Shown: positions 1 to 8,759 of the stretch, piece by piece
Numbering within the stretch: the first letter of the stretch is position 1
How the letters are laid out: each line of letters starts with the position of its first letter
The notes under the pieces: model-generated
Databases searched by the model: none
The model's input: the letters and a program-made list of their open reading frames with translations, nothing else
Told to the model about the DNA's origin: nothing
DNA from: Herpetosiphonaceae bacterium
GTDB taxonomy: Bacteria; Chloroflexota; Chloroflexia; Chloroflexales; Herpetosiphonaceae
NCBI GenBank assembly: GCA_026003835.1
Contig: BPHZ01000002.1
Coordinates: 248,001-312,000 of the forward strand
Direction of reading: 5' to 3'
Length of the DNA stretch: 64,000 bases
Made by a program: the position numbers and the translations under genes

Positions 1-1014
1 CATCTTCGCTCCGGGCGGTACGGCAACCCCATCCGCAAGCGCTGAGGCGCTGATTACAGCATCTGCGCCGACGTTGACCCGTTCCCAGAGGATCGCCTGC
101 TCAACAGTTGCGCCTGCTCCAATACGCGAGCCCGCGCCGATCGCCAGTGGTCCGATCAGCCGCGCCCCTGCCTCGACAACAGCGCCGCGTCCCAGCACAA
201 TCGGTGCGCTGAGCGACGCCGCAGGATCGATATGCACCAACGCTTCAGCCCATATGCCGGGCGCAATCTGCTCACCGGGCAGCGGCTCGCCCTGCACTCG
301 TCCCTCAAGAACCGCTGCATTGGCTGCGAGGTAGCCTTCAACTGTGCCGATATCAATCCAGAGGGCCGAGTGCCTGAAGGCAGCAACCGGCAGGCCACGA
401 GCCAGCAACTCGGGAAAAAGCTCACGCTCGAAGGTTGTAAAGCGCATCGAGGGCACATACTCCAGTACGGTCGGGTCGATGATATACACGCCGGTGTTGA
501 CGGTGCGCGCCAGCTCGGAGCCGGGCGCCGGCTTCTCCTGAAAGGCGCTGACGCGTCCGGCATCGTCTGCCACGACAACACCGCAGGCGCGTGGATCCTC
601 GACCTCCGCCACTGCGATAGTAGCAACAGCGCCCATGTGTTGGTGGAAGGCGAGCATCTGATTGAGATCCAGATCCGTCAACAGATCACCGTTGAAGATC
701 ATCACCGGCTGGCCTGGTGGAAGGGAGCGCCGCTCCAGGGCATGACGAGCGGCGCCCGCCGTTCCCAGCGGCTGTGGCTCCTCGACAATCCGCACCCGCA
801 ATCCAACATCTGTATCGGGCTCGTAAACCTCGCGAAAGCGCCCGGCAAGGTACTGGACCGCCAGGATTGCTTCGCCGATCTGCTGCCGCGCGAGCTGGCG
901 CAGCCGCCGTGTCATAAAGGGGACGTTGGCGATAGGCACCAGGGGCTTTGGGCAGCTATCGGTCAGTGGTCGCAGGCGGGTTCCGAGCCCACCAACAAGG
1001 AGAACTGCAATCAT
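1..1014 (-). CDS. NDP-sugar pyrophosphorylase / mannose-1-phosphate guanylyltransferase-like protein (partial, C-terminus off window)
   Basis: The frame stays open for 338 codons from an ATG at 1014 to the left edge, so the C-terminus lies outside the window. The N-terminus carries the nucleotidyltransferase signature GGLGTRLRPLT followed by PKPLVPIANVPF. The GTP/UTP-binding loop is followed by FNGDLLTDLD, the metal-binding Asp region. After about residue 235 the sequence becomes a hexapeptide (left-handed beta-helix) domain, as in eukaryotic-type GDP-mannose or glucose-1-phosphate nucleotidyltransferases. Family knowledge: these make NDP-sugars from sugar-1-phosphates and NTPs. It starts 2 bp after the stop of manC on the same strand, so the two are probably co-transcribed and translationally coupled. 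The exact sugar is not determinable; GDP-mannose is the best guess from context. Confidence 0.9.
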   Translation of the reverse strand, partial: MIAVLLVGGLGTRLRPLTDSCPKPLVPIANVPFMTRRLRQLARQQIGEAILAVQYLAGRFREVYEPDTDVGLRVRIVEEPQPLGTAGAARHALERRSLPPGQPVMIFNGDLLTDLDLNQMLAFHQHMGAVATIAVAEVEDPRACGVVVADDAGRVSAFQEKPAPGSELARTVNTGVYIIDPTVLEYVPSMRFTTFERELFPELLARGLPVAAFRHSALWIDIGTVEGYLAANAAVLEGRVQGEPLPGEQIAPGIWAEALVHIDPAASLSAPIVLGRGAVVEAGARLIGPLAIGAGSRIGAGATVEQAILWERVNVGADAVISASALADGVAVPPGAKM

Positions 1015-1016
1015 GG

Positions 1017-2093
1017 CTATAAGACATCCGAGCGGCCTTCGCGGCGCAGCTGATCGACGATCTTTTTGACATCTTGGGCGCGCGAGCGCGGCGCGATCAA
1101 TACCGCGTCGTGGGTATCGACAACAAGAAAATGCTCCAGTCCAATTGTCGCAATGATTCTGCCGGAGTCACTATAAATCAGCGAGCCGCTGGTATCGACC
1201 GTGACATGAGGGCCAATGATAACATTGGCCGACTCATCCTCGCTCATCAGGGCTGTGAGTGTGTGCCAGTCGCCAACATCACTCCAGCCGATATCGACCG
1301 GCACCACTGCCACCTTATCTGCGCGCTCCATCACGCCATAATCAATCGTTGTATTCTGGACGCCAGCCCAGGCCTGCTCGATCACACTGCTTTCCTCCGG
1401 CGTACCAATGGCTCCCTCAATACGTATGAGCTGACGGTACAGGTGAGGTAGAAAGCGATCGATCGCTGCCAGGATCGTCTCGGTGCGCCAGATAAAGATA
1501 CCCGCGTTCCAATAGTAGCCGCCCTCCGCAAGGTAGCGCTGGGCTGTGGCAAGATCCGGCTTCTCGGCAAAGCGAGCGACGTGGTAGATCTCCAGCCCCT
1601 GCGATCGCGTCAGCTCGTCGCCGCGCTGGATGTAGCCGTAGCCGGTGTTGGGAAAGCTGGGGGTAATTCCCAGCGTGACCAGGAAGCCCTGGTCCGCCGC
1701 CGTCGCGGCCGCCTGCAGCGCCCGGCGAAACGCAGCATCATTGCGGATCAAGTGGTCGGCGCTGAGCACTGCCATGATGCCATTTGGGTTGGCGCGGCGC
1801 ATATAGAGCGCCGCCAGGCCGATGGCTGGCGCGGTGCCCTGGCCGGAGGGCTCGGCAATAATGTTCCGGCGCGGGATATCGGGCACCTGCTCCGCGGCCA
1901 GGCCGGCATACTCGGCGCCGGTGACGATATAGATACGCTCAGGTGGAACAAGCGGCCGAACCCGATCAACCGTCTCCTGAAGCATGGTTTTCTCAGAGAG
2001 GAGTGGGAGGAACTGCTTAGGACGTGTAGCACGGGAGCGCGGCCATAATCTCGTACCGCTTCCACCGGCCATAATCAGAACATCGATCGACAT
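1017..2093 (-). CDS. manC: mannose-1-phosphate guanylyltransferase
   Basis: The 358-residue protein opens with MAGGSGTRLWPRSR and RPKQFLPL, the classic GDP-mannose pyrophosphorylase signature. It then shows LSADHLI (the D-x-D-like metal site) and FAEKPD further on, which are typical of the type II family. It makes GDP-mannose from mannose-1-phosphate and GTP in the cytoplasm. Its length fits the stand-alone guanylyltransferase without the phosphomannose isomerase domain of bifunctional AlgA/ManC proteins. Downstream lies the nucleotidyltransferase at 1-1014 and upstream the rmd-like gene at 2182-3123, so the three look like one minus-strand GDP-sugar operon. No phosphomannomutase or 4,6-dehydratase is visible; one may lie beyond the left edge. 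Confidence 0.93.
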   Translation of the reverse strand: MSIDVLIMAGGSGTRLWPRSRATRPKQFLPLLSEKTMLQETVDRVRPLVPPERIYIVTGAEYAGLAAEQVPDIPRRNIIAEPSGQGTAPAIGLAALYMRRANPNGIMAVLSADHLIRNDAAFRRALQAAATAADQGFLVTLGITPSFPNTGYGYIQRGDELTRSQGLEIYHVARFAEKPDLATAQRYLAEGGYYWNAGIFIWRTETILAAIDRFLPHLYRQLIRIEGAIGTPEESSVIEQAWAGVQNTTIDYGVMERADKVAVVPVDIGWSDVGDWHTLTALMSEDESANVIIGPHVTVDTSGSLIYSDSGRIIATIGLEHFLVVDTHDAVLIAPRSRAQDVKKIVDQLRREGRSDVL

Positions 2094-2181
2094 GAATTCA
2101 AACCTCGGTATCCGTTTGTCGTTTGTCCTTTAATGCTCGCTCACCGGTTGCTCGGTTTTTCTGCGAATGAGCGACGACAGG

Positions 2182-3123
2182 TTAGGATCGTGCAACGCTC
2201 CTGCGCCACTCGGCAAGCACGTCGGCCAGCGTTTGCCGGATGGGAATCTCCGGCTGCCACCCGGTGTGATGGCGGAAGCGGCTGGCGTCGCAGACCACGA
2301 GCGGGACATCAACCGGCCGGACGCGCTCAGGATCGACCACAATCTCGATTTGCACGCTGCTCTGCTCCAGCATGATCTCAAGCAGTTGCCTGATAGCCAG
2401 CGGCTGGCCGCTGCCCAGGTTATAGACCTCGCCGGGCACTCCATGGAGGGCTGCCAGGTGGTAGGCGCGCACGATATCGCGGACATCGGTAAAATCGCGC
2501 CTGGCCTCAAGGTTGCCCACGCGCAGCACTGGCTCCTGCATCCCAGCCTCGATAAGGGCGATTTGCCTGGCGAGGCCGGGCACCACAAAGCGCTCATCCT
2601 GCCCTGGACCGATGTGGTTGAAGGGCCGCATGCGAACTATGCGCAAGCTGTAGCTCAGGTGATACTGGAGGGCCAGCATATCCTGAGCTGCTTTGCTCAC
2701 GGCGTAAGGATTGGCGGGCCGAAGCGGCGTCTCCTCGTCGATCGGCAGATCCTCCGGGTGGATCATGCCATAGACCTCGTTGGAGCCGACGACGACGATC
2801 AGCGGATCGATCCTGGTACTCCTGACCGCCTCCAGGAGATGAAGCTGGCCGAAAATATTGTTCTGAAGTGTTGCTGCCGGGTCGTGGAACGAATCGGCAA
2901 CAGATGCCTGTCCCGCGAGGTGGAAGATAATGTCGGGCCGGATTGTGCCGACGGCCTTCTTTACCGTGGCAAGGTCGAGCAGGTCAGCGTGGATAAACTC
3001 AATATGCTCAGCCGTCGACGGGTGCCGGCTGAGTCCATAGAGCTTCCAGGTGGTTGCCTGCTGTAGATGCCTGATGAGATGACGGCCGACAAAGCCGCTG
3101 CTACCGGTGATCAGTACGCGCAT
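2182..3123 (-). CDS. rmd: NAD-dependent epimerase/dehydratase, GDP-4-dehydro-6-deoxy-D-mannose reductase-like
   Basis: Extended short-chain dehydrogenase of 313 residues. The Rossmann motif GSSGFVGRHL is at the N-terminus, GSNEVYG contains the catalytic Ser region, and PYAVSK supplies the YxxxK pair. The stretch MRPFNHIGPGQ and the late RDFTDVRDIVRAY match the Rmd/GMD branch. Its length of about 310 is closer to Rmd (reductase giving GDP-rhamnose) than to the longer GMD. The start at 3123 was chosen because the Rossmann strand begins immediately after that Met; an in-frame ATG at 3159 would add 12 non-conserved residues. Clustering with manC supports a GDP-mannose-derived deoxysugar route for surface glycans. 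A GDP-mannose 4,6-dehydratase role cannot be excluded. Confidence 0.75.
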   Translation of the reverse strand: MRVLITGSSGFVGRHLIRHLQQATTWKLYGLSRHPSTAEHIEFIHADLLDLATVKKAVGTIRPDIIFHLAGQASVADSFHDPAATLQNNIFGQLHLLEAVRSTRIDPLIVVVGSNEVYGMIHPEDLPIDEETPLRPANPYAVSKAAQDMLALQYHLSYSLRIVRMRPFNHIGPGQDERFVVPGLARQIALIEAGMQEPVLRVGNLEARRDFTDVRDIVRAYHLAALHGVPGEVYNLGSGQPLAIRQLLEIMLEQSSVQIEIVVDPERVRPVDVPLVVCDASRFRHHTGWQPEIPIRQTLADVLAEWRRSVARS

Positions 3124-3220
3124 AGCTGCAACTATACGGCAAGTTGTGGTAATTGGCAAGCAATAGCCGGCGAAGGCGAACCTGGGCCCTCGGCGGCGAG
3201 GGTGGGATCACGCAATCAGG

Positions 3221-3249
3221 TTGCAAGGACCTCAGTTTTTCGCTACCAT
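3221..3249 (+). promoter_or_regulatory. candidate sigma70-type promoter for ferritin
   Basis: TTGCAA at 3221-3226 and TACCAT at 3244-3249 are separated by 17 bp. This would start transcription near 3256, leaving a leader of roughly 75 nt before the ferritin ATG. No Fur-box-like palindrome was noticed. Assigned by eye only. Confidence 0.4.
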
Positions 3250-3332
3250 TAGAAGCGGATGAGGGAAGGTTGTAGGTTAACAGTCGGTCCTCCATAGCTT
3301 TGATTCCTTTATTGCTAGAGCAAGGAGGGTAA

Positions 3333-3842
3333 ATGATGCTCAGCAAGACCATTCAGGATGCGCTTAACGAACAGATCAAGCATGAACTCTACTCGTCCCA
3401 CCTGTACCTGTCGATGTCCGCCTACTGTGAGTCGATCAATCTCCCCGGCTTTGCCCACTGGATGCGGATGCAGAGCGAGGAGGAGCGCGGGCATGCGCTG
3501 AAGATCTTCGACTACATCAACGACCGCGGCGGGCGTGTGACCCTTCTATCAATCGACCAGCCGCCGTCTGAGTTCGAGTCGCCGCTGCATGTTTTTGAGC
3601 AGGCGCTGGAGCACGAGCGCAAGGTGACGGCGCTGATCAACGATCTCTATGGGCTGGCGCACAAGGAGAATGACTACGCTACCCAGGCGCTGCTTCAGTG
3701 GTTTGTAACCGAACAGGTTGAGGAGGAGAACACAGCCAGCCAGATCGTTGAGGAGCTGAAGATGGTCGGGTCGCAGGGTACGGCGCTGTTTATGCTCGAT
3801 CGCCAGCTTGGCTCTCGGATGCCGGAGGCCGAGGAGGAGTAA
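3333..3842 (+). CDS. ftnA: non-heme ferritin
   Basis: Bacterial ferritin of 169 residues, the usual length. It stores iron by oxidising Fe(II) at an intra-subunit diiron centre in a 24-mer shell. Visible ferroxidase ligands are Glu18 (in QIKHELYSS), Glu51 and His54 (in [12 protein letters not shown]), with further acidic ligands in EHERK and EQVEEE. The heme-binding Met of bacterioferritin is not apparent, so FtnA type is preferred. The Shine-Dalgarno AAGGAGGG precedes an ATGATG pair; either Met may be used (3333 or 3336). The gene is monocistronic, with a promoter candidate at 3221-3249 and a hairpin terminator at 3870-3899. Confidence 0.96.
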   Translation: MMLSKTIQDALNEQIKHELYSSHLYLSMSAYCESINLPGFAHWMRMQSEEERGHALKIFDYINDRGGRVTLLSIDQPPSEFESPLHVFEQALEHERKVTALINDLYGLAHKENDYATQALLQWFVTEQVEEENTASQIVEELKMVGSQGTALFMLDRQLGSRMPEAEEE

Positions 3843-3869
3843 TCGCCTAATTCTTGTGGAGATAGACAA

Positions 3870-3899
3870 GGGGCGTGCCACGGGTGCGCCCCTCTTTTG
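3870..3899 (+). terminator. rho-independent terminator after ferritin
   Basis: Inverted repeat AGGGGCG (3870-3876) / CGCCCCT (3888-3894) with an 11-nt loop, followed by CTTTT. It lies 28 bp after the ferritin stop and just before the ribosome-binding site of the next gene, so read-through into the phosphatase gene is possible but reduced. Confidence 0.7.
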
Positions 3900-3916
3900 A
3901 TAGGAGTTGACGGCCC

Positions 3917-4552
3917 ATGCGATTGCTGCTGGTGCGGCATGGGGAGACAGACTGGAATACGACGCTCCGCTACCAGGGGCATCTGGCAATCAGCTTGAAC
4001 GAGCGTGGGCGGAACCAATCACTTCGGGCGGCTGAGGCGCTGGCGCAGGAGGGCGCCAGCGCGCTTTACGCCAGCGATGTCGTGCGTGCCTGGGAGACAG
4101 CTGTCATTATTGGGCAACTGCTTGGCCTTGATCCGCAACCCCTGCCCGGCCTGCGCGAGGTTGATGTCGGGCTGTGGGAAGGACTGACGCCAGATGAACT
4201 CTATGCCCGCTACCCAGAGCATATGGCAGAGATCGAGCGTGACCCAGCCAACACCGTGCGCTTGGGCGGTGAGTCCTACGCGCAAATGCAGCTGCGTGTG
4301 GTCGCGGCAATTGAGGAGCTGCGCGTCCGCCATCAGGGCGAAACCGTGATCGTGGCGACCCACGGCGGGCCGATCCGCGCTCTCATCTGCCATCTGCTTG
4401 GAGCGCCGTTGGGCAGCTTCTCACGCCTGTGGATCGATAACGGCGCGATCAGCGAGATTATCCATCACCCGCGTTACATCTGGCGCCTTCAGCGCGTGAA
4501 CGATGTGTGTCATCTGAAGGGAGCTGACGAGGCGCGCGAAGGAGGGGAGTAG
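3917..4552 (+). CDS. histidine phosphatase family protein (phosphoglycerate mutase-like)
   Basis: A 211-residue member of the histidine phosphatase superfamily. The catalytic motif LLVRHGETDWN holds the phospho-acceptor His (residue 9). A second active-site His sits in VATHGGPIR, and the acid/base Glu lies in the REVDVGLWEG segment. Members include cofactor-dependent phosphoglycerate mutase, alpha-ribazole phosphatase (CobC) and broad small-molecule phosphatases. Length and the GLWEG segment fit the CobC/PhoE-like phosphatases better than true mutases. No cobalamin genes are nearby, so the substrate is unknown. The ATG is preceded by TAGGAG. Confidence 0.88.
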   Translation: MRLLLVRHGETDWNTTLRYQGHLAISLNERGRNQSLRAAEALAQEGASALYASDVVRAWETAVIIGQLLGLDPQPLPGLREVDVGLWEGLTPDELYARYPEHMAEIERDPANTVRLGGESYAQMQLRVVAAIEELRVRHQGETVIVATHGGPIRALICHLLGAPLGSFSRLWIDNGAISEIIHHPRYIWRLQRVNDVCHLKGADEAREGGE

Positions 4553-4618
4553 TGACATTCCACGAGGGCAGAAGCTCCGTGGCGTGCGGCGAGATCCCCC
4601 TCTATCAAATCCTCCCAG

Positions 4619-5269
4619 CTAAATGATGACGAAGGCACGCACCGGAAAGGAGGTGCCGCCAGCGATGGCGGGCGGCACAGCGAAGAATCGAAAGCCGGCC
4701 GGCGGCAGCTGATCCAATCCCCGTAGATGCTCTACGATAGGAATACCTGCGGCGAGGAGGATGGTATGTGCCGGCCGCGAAGGATCGTTCATATTATCGA
4801 TGTTGGCACAATCAATACCCACCAACGCCGCCTGACTGCGCACCAGGTAGCGGCATGCCTCTGCGGTAAGATACGGGCCGGAGCGAAAGTAGTCGGAGTG
4901 ACCCCAGCGAGATGACCAGTCAGTGCGGATGAGCACGGCTTTGCCGGCGACATCGATACCGTGAAACGCCTCCGCCTCGATTGGGCCCTCGTGAAGAGCG
5001 GCAATGGTAACGCCGGGCAGGTTGGCGACCCGCTCCAGAGGGAGGTCCGCTAGATCCTGTCCCTGGGGGTGACGGTGGAACGGCGCGTCGATATAGGTGC
5101 CGGTATTTCCACCAAATTCATAGCGTGCGATTTGAAATGTCGTGCCCGGTGCGTAGCTGCCGCGCTGCATACTCTCCTCGTGAGTCATCCACGTGTGAAA
5201 TTGTGGCTCGGGCAGCCCTGGATAGGATGGCATACCGGGCTCAATGCGATGACTGAGGTCAATGAGCAC
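4619..5269 (-). CDS. cyclase family protein (kynurenine formamidase-like fold), altered metal site
   Basis: A 216-residue member of the cyclase/KynB family of metal hydrolases. Family members carry HxGTHxDxPxH, in which the histidines and Asp bind zinc or manganese. Here the motif reads NTGTYIDAPFH, so two usual metal-binding His positions are Asn and Tyr, while the Asp and the last His remain. The start is a GTG at 5269; AAGGAGG lies a little far upstream and a nearer GAGG is also present. Neighbours do not suggest tryptophan degradation. I would not call it kynB; a hydrolase with one metal site or an altered metal site is more likely. Confidence 0.8.
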   Translation of the reverse strand: MLIDLSHRIEPGMPSYPGLPEPQFHTWMTHEESMQRGSYAPGTTFQIARYEFGGNTGTYIDAPFHRHPQGQDLADLPLERVANLPGVTIAALHEGPIEAEAFHGIDVAGKAVLIRTDWSSRWGHSDYFRSGPYLTAEACRYLVRSQAALVGIDCANIDNMNDPSRPAHTILLAAGIPIVEHLRGLDQLPPAGFRFFAVPPAIAGGTSFPVRAFVII

Positions 5270-5342
5270 AGCCTCAATCCTCCTTTATCGTATCGATCCT
5301 CGACAGTATCATACCACGCCGTCCGATGCCGCACGCGGCGAC

Positions 5343-6257
5343 TCAGCGCAGTAAGGCATAAAGCTGTTCAGCGCAGACAATGGATTGTTGCCAGCCGCTG
5401 TTGTGATCCTCAATACTCCACCAGGCCGACAGCACTGCCTGAGCGAAGCCCCAACCGATCAATCGATCGCGGTCAAGTTCAAGCTCCTCAGCAAGCTGAT
5501 CGACCCGGCGGGCTAGAATGCCGCGGAGGTTGGGCATAGAGGCAATCTGCGCTATTGGATTGCGCAGGAGCGCGCCAACCTCATACGCCGGCTCGCCGAT
5601 AACGCCCTTGGGATCGAGCGCCAGCCATGGCTCGCGCTCTGCGGCCATAATGTTATCGTGATGCAGATCGCCGTGCAGCAATACGGGCTCGGCCATGCTG
5701 TCGATAAGCTCGGCGAAAAGGCCCTCCGCGGCGTCGACGAGTTGCGCGGGAAGCGGGCCGGTTTCGCCGGCGAATTGGGCGCGGAGCTTTCTCAAGCTGC
5801 CGGCCCAGTCGGCGACTGTCGGAAACGGGTGTTCCGGCGGCGCCGGCCGCCACAGCCGCCGCATAACTGCGGCTGCGATGGAGGTTGCCTGCTCGTCATC
5901 GGCGAGCGATGAGAGCAGCGTGTCGGGGTGCAGCCGCTCCTGCAACAGGATACCCTTCTCGGGATCGCTGTCAAGCAGCTGTACGATACCACGCCCATCG
6001 TAATATCTGAGCGCCGTGATCTCCCTGGTCAGCTCCAGATTTGGCACTCCTAGCTTGAGCACGACCTCCCGGCCATCCGCCGTCATGGCTGGGGCCACAT
6101 AATTGTAGGAGAGATTGGCAAATGGGGGTAAAACACTGATCGACCAGCGCCGCTCACACTCGGCAATGATCTGCGGCAGCTGGTTCAGCCACTCGACCCC
6201 TGCATCTTCGTGGAGATCGACGATGGTGCGGGTGAACTGTTCAGGAAGCTGGTGCAT
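5343..6257 (-). CDS. aminoglycoside/hydroxyurea phosphotransferase family kinase, APH(6)-like
   Basis: A 304-residue protein kinase-like small-molecule kinase. The N-lobe contains REVVLKLGVPN with the ATP-binding Lys. The catalytic loop reads LLHGDLHHDNIM with the catalytic Asp, and the metal-binding motif is LDPKGVIGEPAYE. This DPKG form is characteristic of the streptomycin 6-phosphotransferase/hydroxyurea kinase family. Many chromosomal members have no proven antibiotic substrate, and nothing around it suggests a resistance island. It is separated by 37 bp from the DUF423 gene on the same strand. Resistance to streptomycin is possible but is inference from family only. Confidence 0.85.
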   Translation of the reverse strand: MHQLPEQFTRTIVDLHEDAGVEWLNQLPQIIAECERRWSISVLPPFANLSYNYVAPAMTADGREVVLKLGVPNLELTREITALRYYDGRGIVQLLDSDPEKGILLQERLHPDTLLSSLADDEQATSIAAAVMRRLWRPAPPEHPFPTVADWAGSLRKLRAQFAGETGPLPAQLVDAAEGLFAELIDSMAEPVLLHGDLHHDNIMAAEREPWLALDPKGVIGEPAYEVGALLRNPIAQIASMPNLRGILARRVDQLAEELELDRDRLIGWGFAQAVLSAWWSIEDHNSGWQQSIVCAEQLYALLR

Positions 6258-6294
6258 AGGCGAGACTCTTCAACGGTGGCTGAGGCGGTCCTCC

Positions 6295-6672
6295 TCAGGA
6301 CGGCGTTGCACGCCAGACGATCAGCGCCAGACTGATCCAGCCGGCAAGGAAGGCCAGGCCACCGAACGGAGTGACGGCGCCAAGCCAGCGGATGCCGGTC
6401 ACGCTGAGCAGATAGAGACTCCCGGAAAAGAGCAGGATGCCGGCGACAAAGAGCCAGCCGCTGACGTTCAGCGAAGCGCCGCTCCATCTGCTCTGCGCCC
6501 ACGCGATCATCATCAGACCAAAGGCGTGATACATCTGGTAGCGGACGCCGGTTTCAAAAACGTCGAGCATTGCAGGGCTCAGCCGCTCGCGGAGCGAATG
6601 GGCGCCAAATGCGCCGGCTGCGACGCCAAGGAAAGCAAACAGCGCTCCGAGCGCAAAAAACAGTCGATCCAT
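6295..6672 (-). CDS. DUF423 family small integral membrane protein
   Basis: A 125-residue protein with four predicted membrane helices. The N-terminus has a Gly/Ala-rich first helix and GAFGAHSLRE, diagnostic of the DUF423 (YgdD-like) family. It ends in LAFLAGWISLALIVW. The function of the family is unknown. A strong Shine-Dalgarno GGAGGAG lies before the ATG at 6672. It follows the DinB gene by 42 bp on the same strand and precedes the phosphotransferase, so the three may share a transcript. Confidence 0.85.
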   Translation of the reverse strand: MDRLFFALGALFAFLGVAAGAFGAHSLRERLSPAMLDVFETGVRYQMYHAFGLMMIAWAQSRWSGASLNVSGWLFVAGILLFSGSLYLLSVTGIRWLGAVTPFGGLAFLAGWISLALIVWRATPS

Positions 6673-6714
6673 GTACTCCTCCGCCAGCCCGCCATGCGGC
6701 GATGGTCTGATTTC

Positions 6715-7227
6715 TCAAGCGACGGTGTGATCGGTAAAGTAGGGCCGCCATGGGCCACAGCCGGCAATGAACGGCTGCATCAGCGCACGCTCTGCCTGGA
6801 CTGTGTGCATCAAATCGTGGGCTGCCCACTCATGCAGCATCTCGCCGAGGGTGACCGGACCCAGCTCGCTGTGGCGCACACTGCGAGCCAGATCGCCGGG
6901 CGTAAGCTGGGCGAGGAGATCCAGGCTCGCGGCGCGATAGCGCGCAAATGTTGCAGCCAGACTGGAAGGGCTTTGTTCTGTAGATAGTCTGGTGCCCTCA
7001 GTATCCGGATCGAAGGCTGGGAAATCCTGGCCGGCAAGGAAGTGCCGAACCCGAACGGAAAAGATCTGTTCTGTATCAACCAGATGCTGCAGACATTCGA
7101 GCGCTGACCACTCGTTTGGGGCAGGCGGTCGTCTGAGCAGGTCGGCAGGGAGCGTCTCTGTCAGGCTTTGCCAGCGCGCAGGCGTTGTTGATAGTACAGC
7201 GCGAACATAAGCGATGATGTTATCCAT
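6715..7227 (-). CDS. DinB family protein
   Basis: A 170-residue four-helix-bundle protein of the DinB/YfiT-like superfamily. The metal-binding triad can be seen as a His in ECLQHLVDTE near the N-terminus and the pair in EWAAHDLMHT near the C-terminus. Members act as metal-dependent thiol transferases or have unknown roles, so no substrate is assigned. The start at 7227 was preferred over the in-frame ATG at 7242 because the AGAGGG between them is the likely ribosome-binding site. It is first in a minus-strand group with the DUF423 and kinase genes. Confidence 0.82.
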   Translation of the reverse strand: MDNIIAYVRAVLSTTPARWQSLTETLPADLLRRPPAPNEWSALECLQHLVDTEQIFSVRVRHFLAGQDFPAFDPDTEGTRLSTEQSPSSLAATFARYRAASLDLLAQLTPGDLARSVRHSELGPVTLGEMLHEWAAHDLMHTVQAERALMQPFIAGCGPWRPYFTDHTVA

Positions 7228-7363
7228 GCTTGTCCCTCTCAATAGACAGCTACAACAGGCAATCCGCTGATAGCGAGCGGATGCGATGGCGGGATACCGT
7301 CGCGCCCTGCACTATTGTACCGCGTTATTTTATCCGAATCTATGCTATGATACGGCCACAGCT

Positions 7364-8614
7364 ATGATTGCCCGATATCGACTTTCTATCTTGCTATTTG
7401 CCTCGTTGCTCGGCTGGATCCTGCCGGTCTTATCTCAAACCTCCGCGCAGGAGGAGAGCTGAACACGCGCACCTCCTTACGCTTCCGGCATCTTACCGCC
7501 GACAGCGGTCTGCCAAACAATCATGTGGAAGCCATCCTCCAGGATCGCCAGGGCTTTGTATGGCTGGGTACCTGGGAAGGGTTGGCCCGGTATGATGGCT
7601 ATCGCTTTATCATCTATAAGCATGATGAAGAGGATCCTCGCTCTCTGAGTAATGATGTCATTATGGCGCTCCTGGAAGACCAGGATGGGATGTTATGGGT
7701 GGGCACCCGCGACGGCGGGCTCAACCGCTTTGATCCCACTACGCAGACCTTTACCCACTACCTTCCTGACTCAGCGCATCCCAAGAGCATTGGGAGCGCC
7801 TATGTTGGCGCTTTGACTGAAGATTGGGCAGGTCGAGTATGGGTTGGTACGGGGAATGGGCAGCTCAACCGCTTCGATGCCCAGGCGCAGACTTTTACGC
7901 GCTACCGATTAGCATGTGGCGACACAGTGGCCGGGCGAGTGCGCAGACTGCTTGTAGATGATACCACGCAGACTATCTGGGCAGTATCCTCTGTCCTGTT
8001 TAAATTTGATCCAGAGACGGAACAGGTGACGTGCTATGCTCCCAAAGCGCCCCCTACAGGCCCACCCGTCCGTCTTACCGATATGTCCAGGGGCTCCGCA
8101 GGCGAGCTATGGCTATCAGGCAGCGATGCCCTCTACCGGTTTGATCCTGCCACCGGCGCCTTCACCCGCTATCATCCACAGACCCACACTGCTGCTGCCT
8201 CCACCATACACCCGCAGCAGATCATCAGCTTTAATGCCATCCATCCTGACCGCAACGGGCTGGTCTGGATCGGATCGAGATTTCAAGATGGTGTTTATGT
8301 CTTCGATCCCCGCACAGAAGAGTTTATTGCCCATTACAGCCAGGATCCCACCAACCCAGATAGTTTCCATGCTCAGCCCGTCTGGATAATCTATGAAGAC
8401 CGTGAGGGCTTGCTATGGATTGGCACGGCCCTGGCAGGCGTCGATATCCTCGACCTGCGCCAGACTCAATTTACTTATTACCGCGAGCATCGGAGCAGCC
8501 AGTATTATGCCGGCGTTGAATGAGAAGCCGAACGAGTTGGTTTCGGCAGCGGATGCAGCACTGTATGAAGCAAAAAAACAGGGACGTAATCGCATCGCCG
8601 CCAGATCGTTGTAG
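7364..8614 (+). pseudogene. degraded beta-propeller sensor / GGDEF diguanylate cyclase
   Basis: Three pieces of one ancestral gene lie in different frames. From 7364 a 32-codon reading frame encodes a hydrophobic signal peptide ending at TGA 7460-7462. In another frame, from about 7462 to 8523, there are seven two-component-regulator propeller repeats (patterns like GFVWLGT, GMLWVGT and GLLWIGT followed by xxFD). At about 8470 a third frame takes over with TASIGAAS, AADAALYEAKKQGRNR and a stop at 8614, which is the C-terminal end of a GGDEF domain. The rest of the propeller, the Y_Y_Y domain, the membrane helix and most of GGDEF including its active site are missing. The protein cannot be an active cyclase. 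Partial expression of the propeller from the GTG at 7525 is conceivable. Confidence 0.85.
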
Positions 8615-8759
8615 CAAGAAATCATCGCCTTCGCCAAGAAGCGTTCGTATCAGCCCTGCCCTTTACCCAACTACGCGCAACCTTCCTCCTTGAATCCCCG
8701 AATCACCGGCAGATATCCTGTCCTGTGTGTCCTGAAGCGGAGCATTATGGATCGTGGCT

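Noticed and set aside
232..1053. Plus-strand frame of 273 codons at the left end
   Set aside because: It is antisense to the nucleotidyltransferase gene, whose protein motifs are clear.
5343..6257. Calling the phosphotransferase gene a streptomycin resistance gene
   Set aside because: The family is right, but many chromosomal members lack resistance activity and there is no mobile or resistance context.
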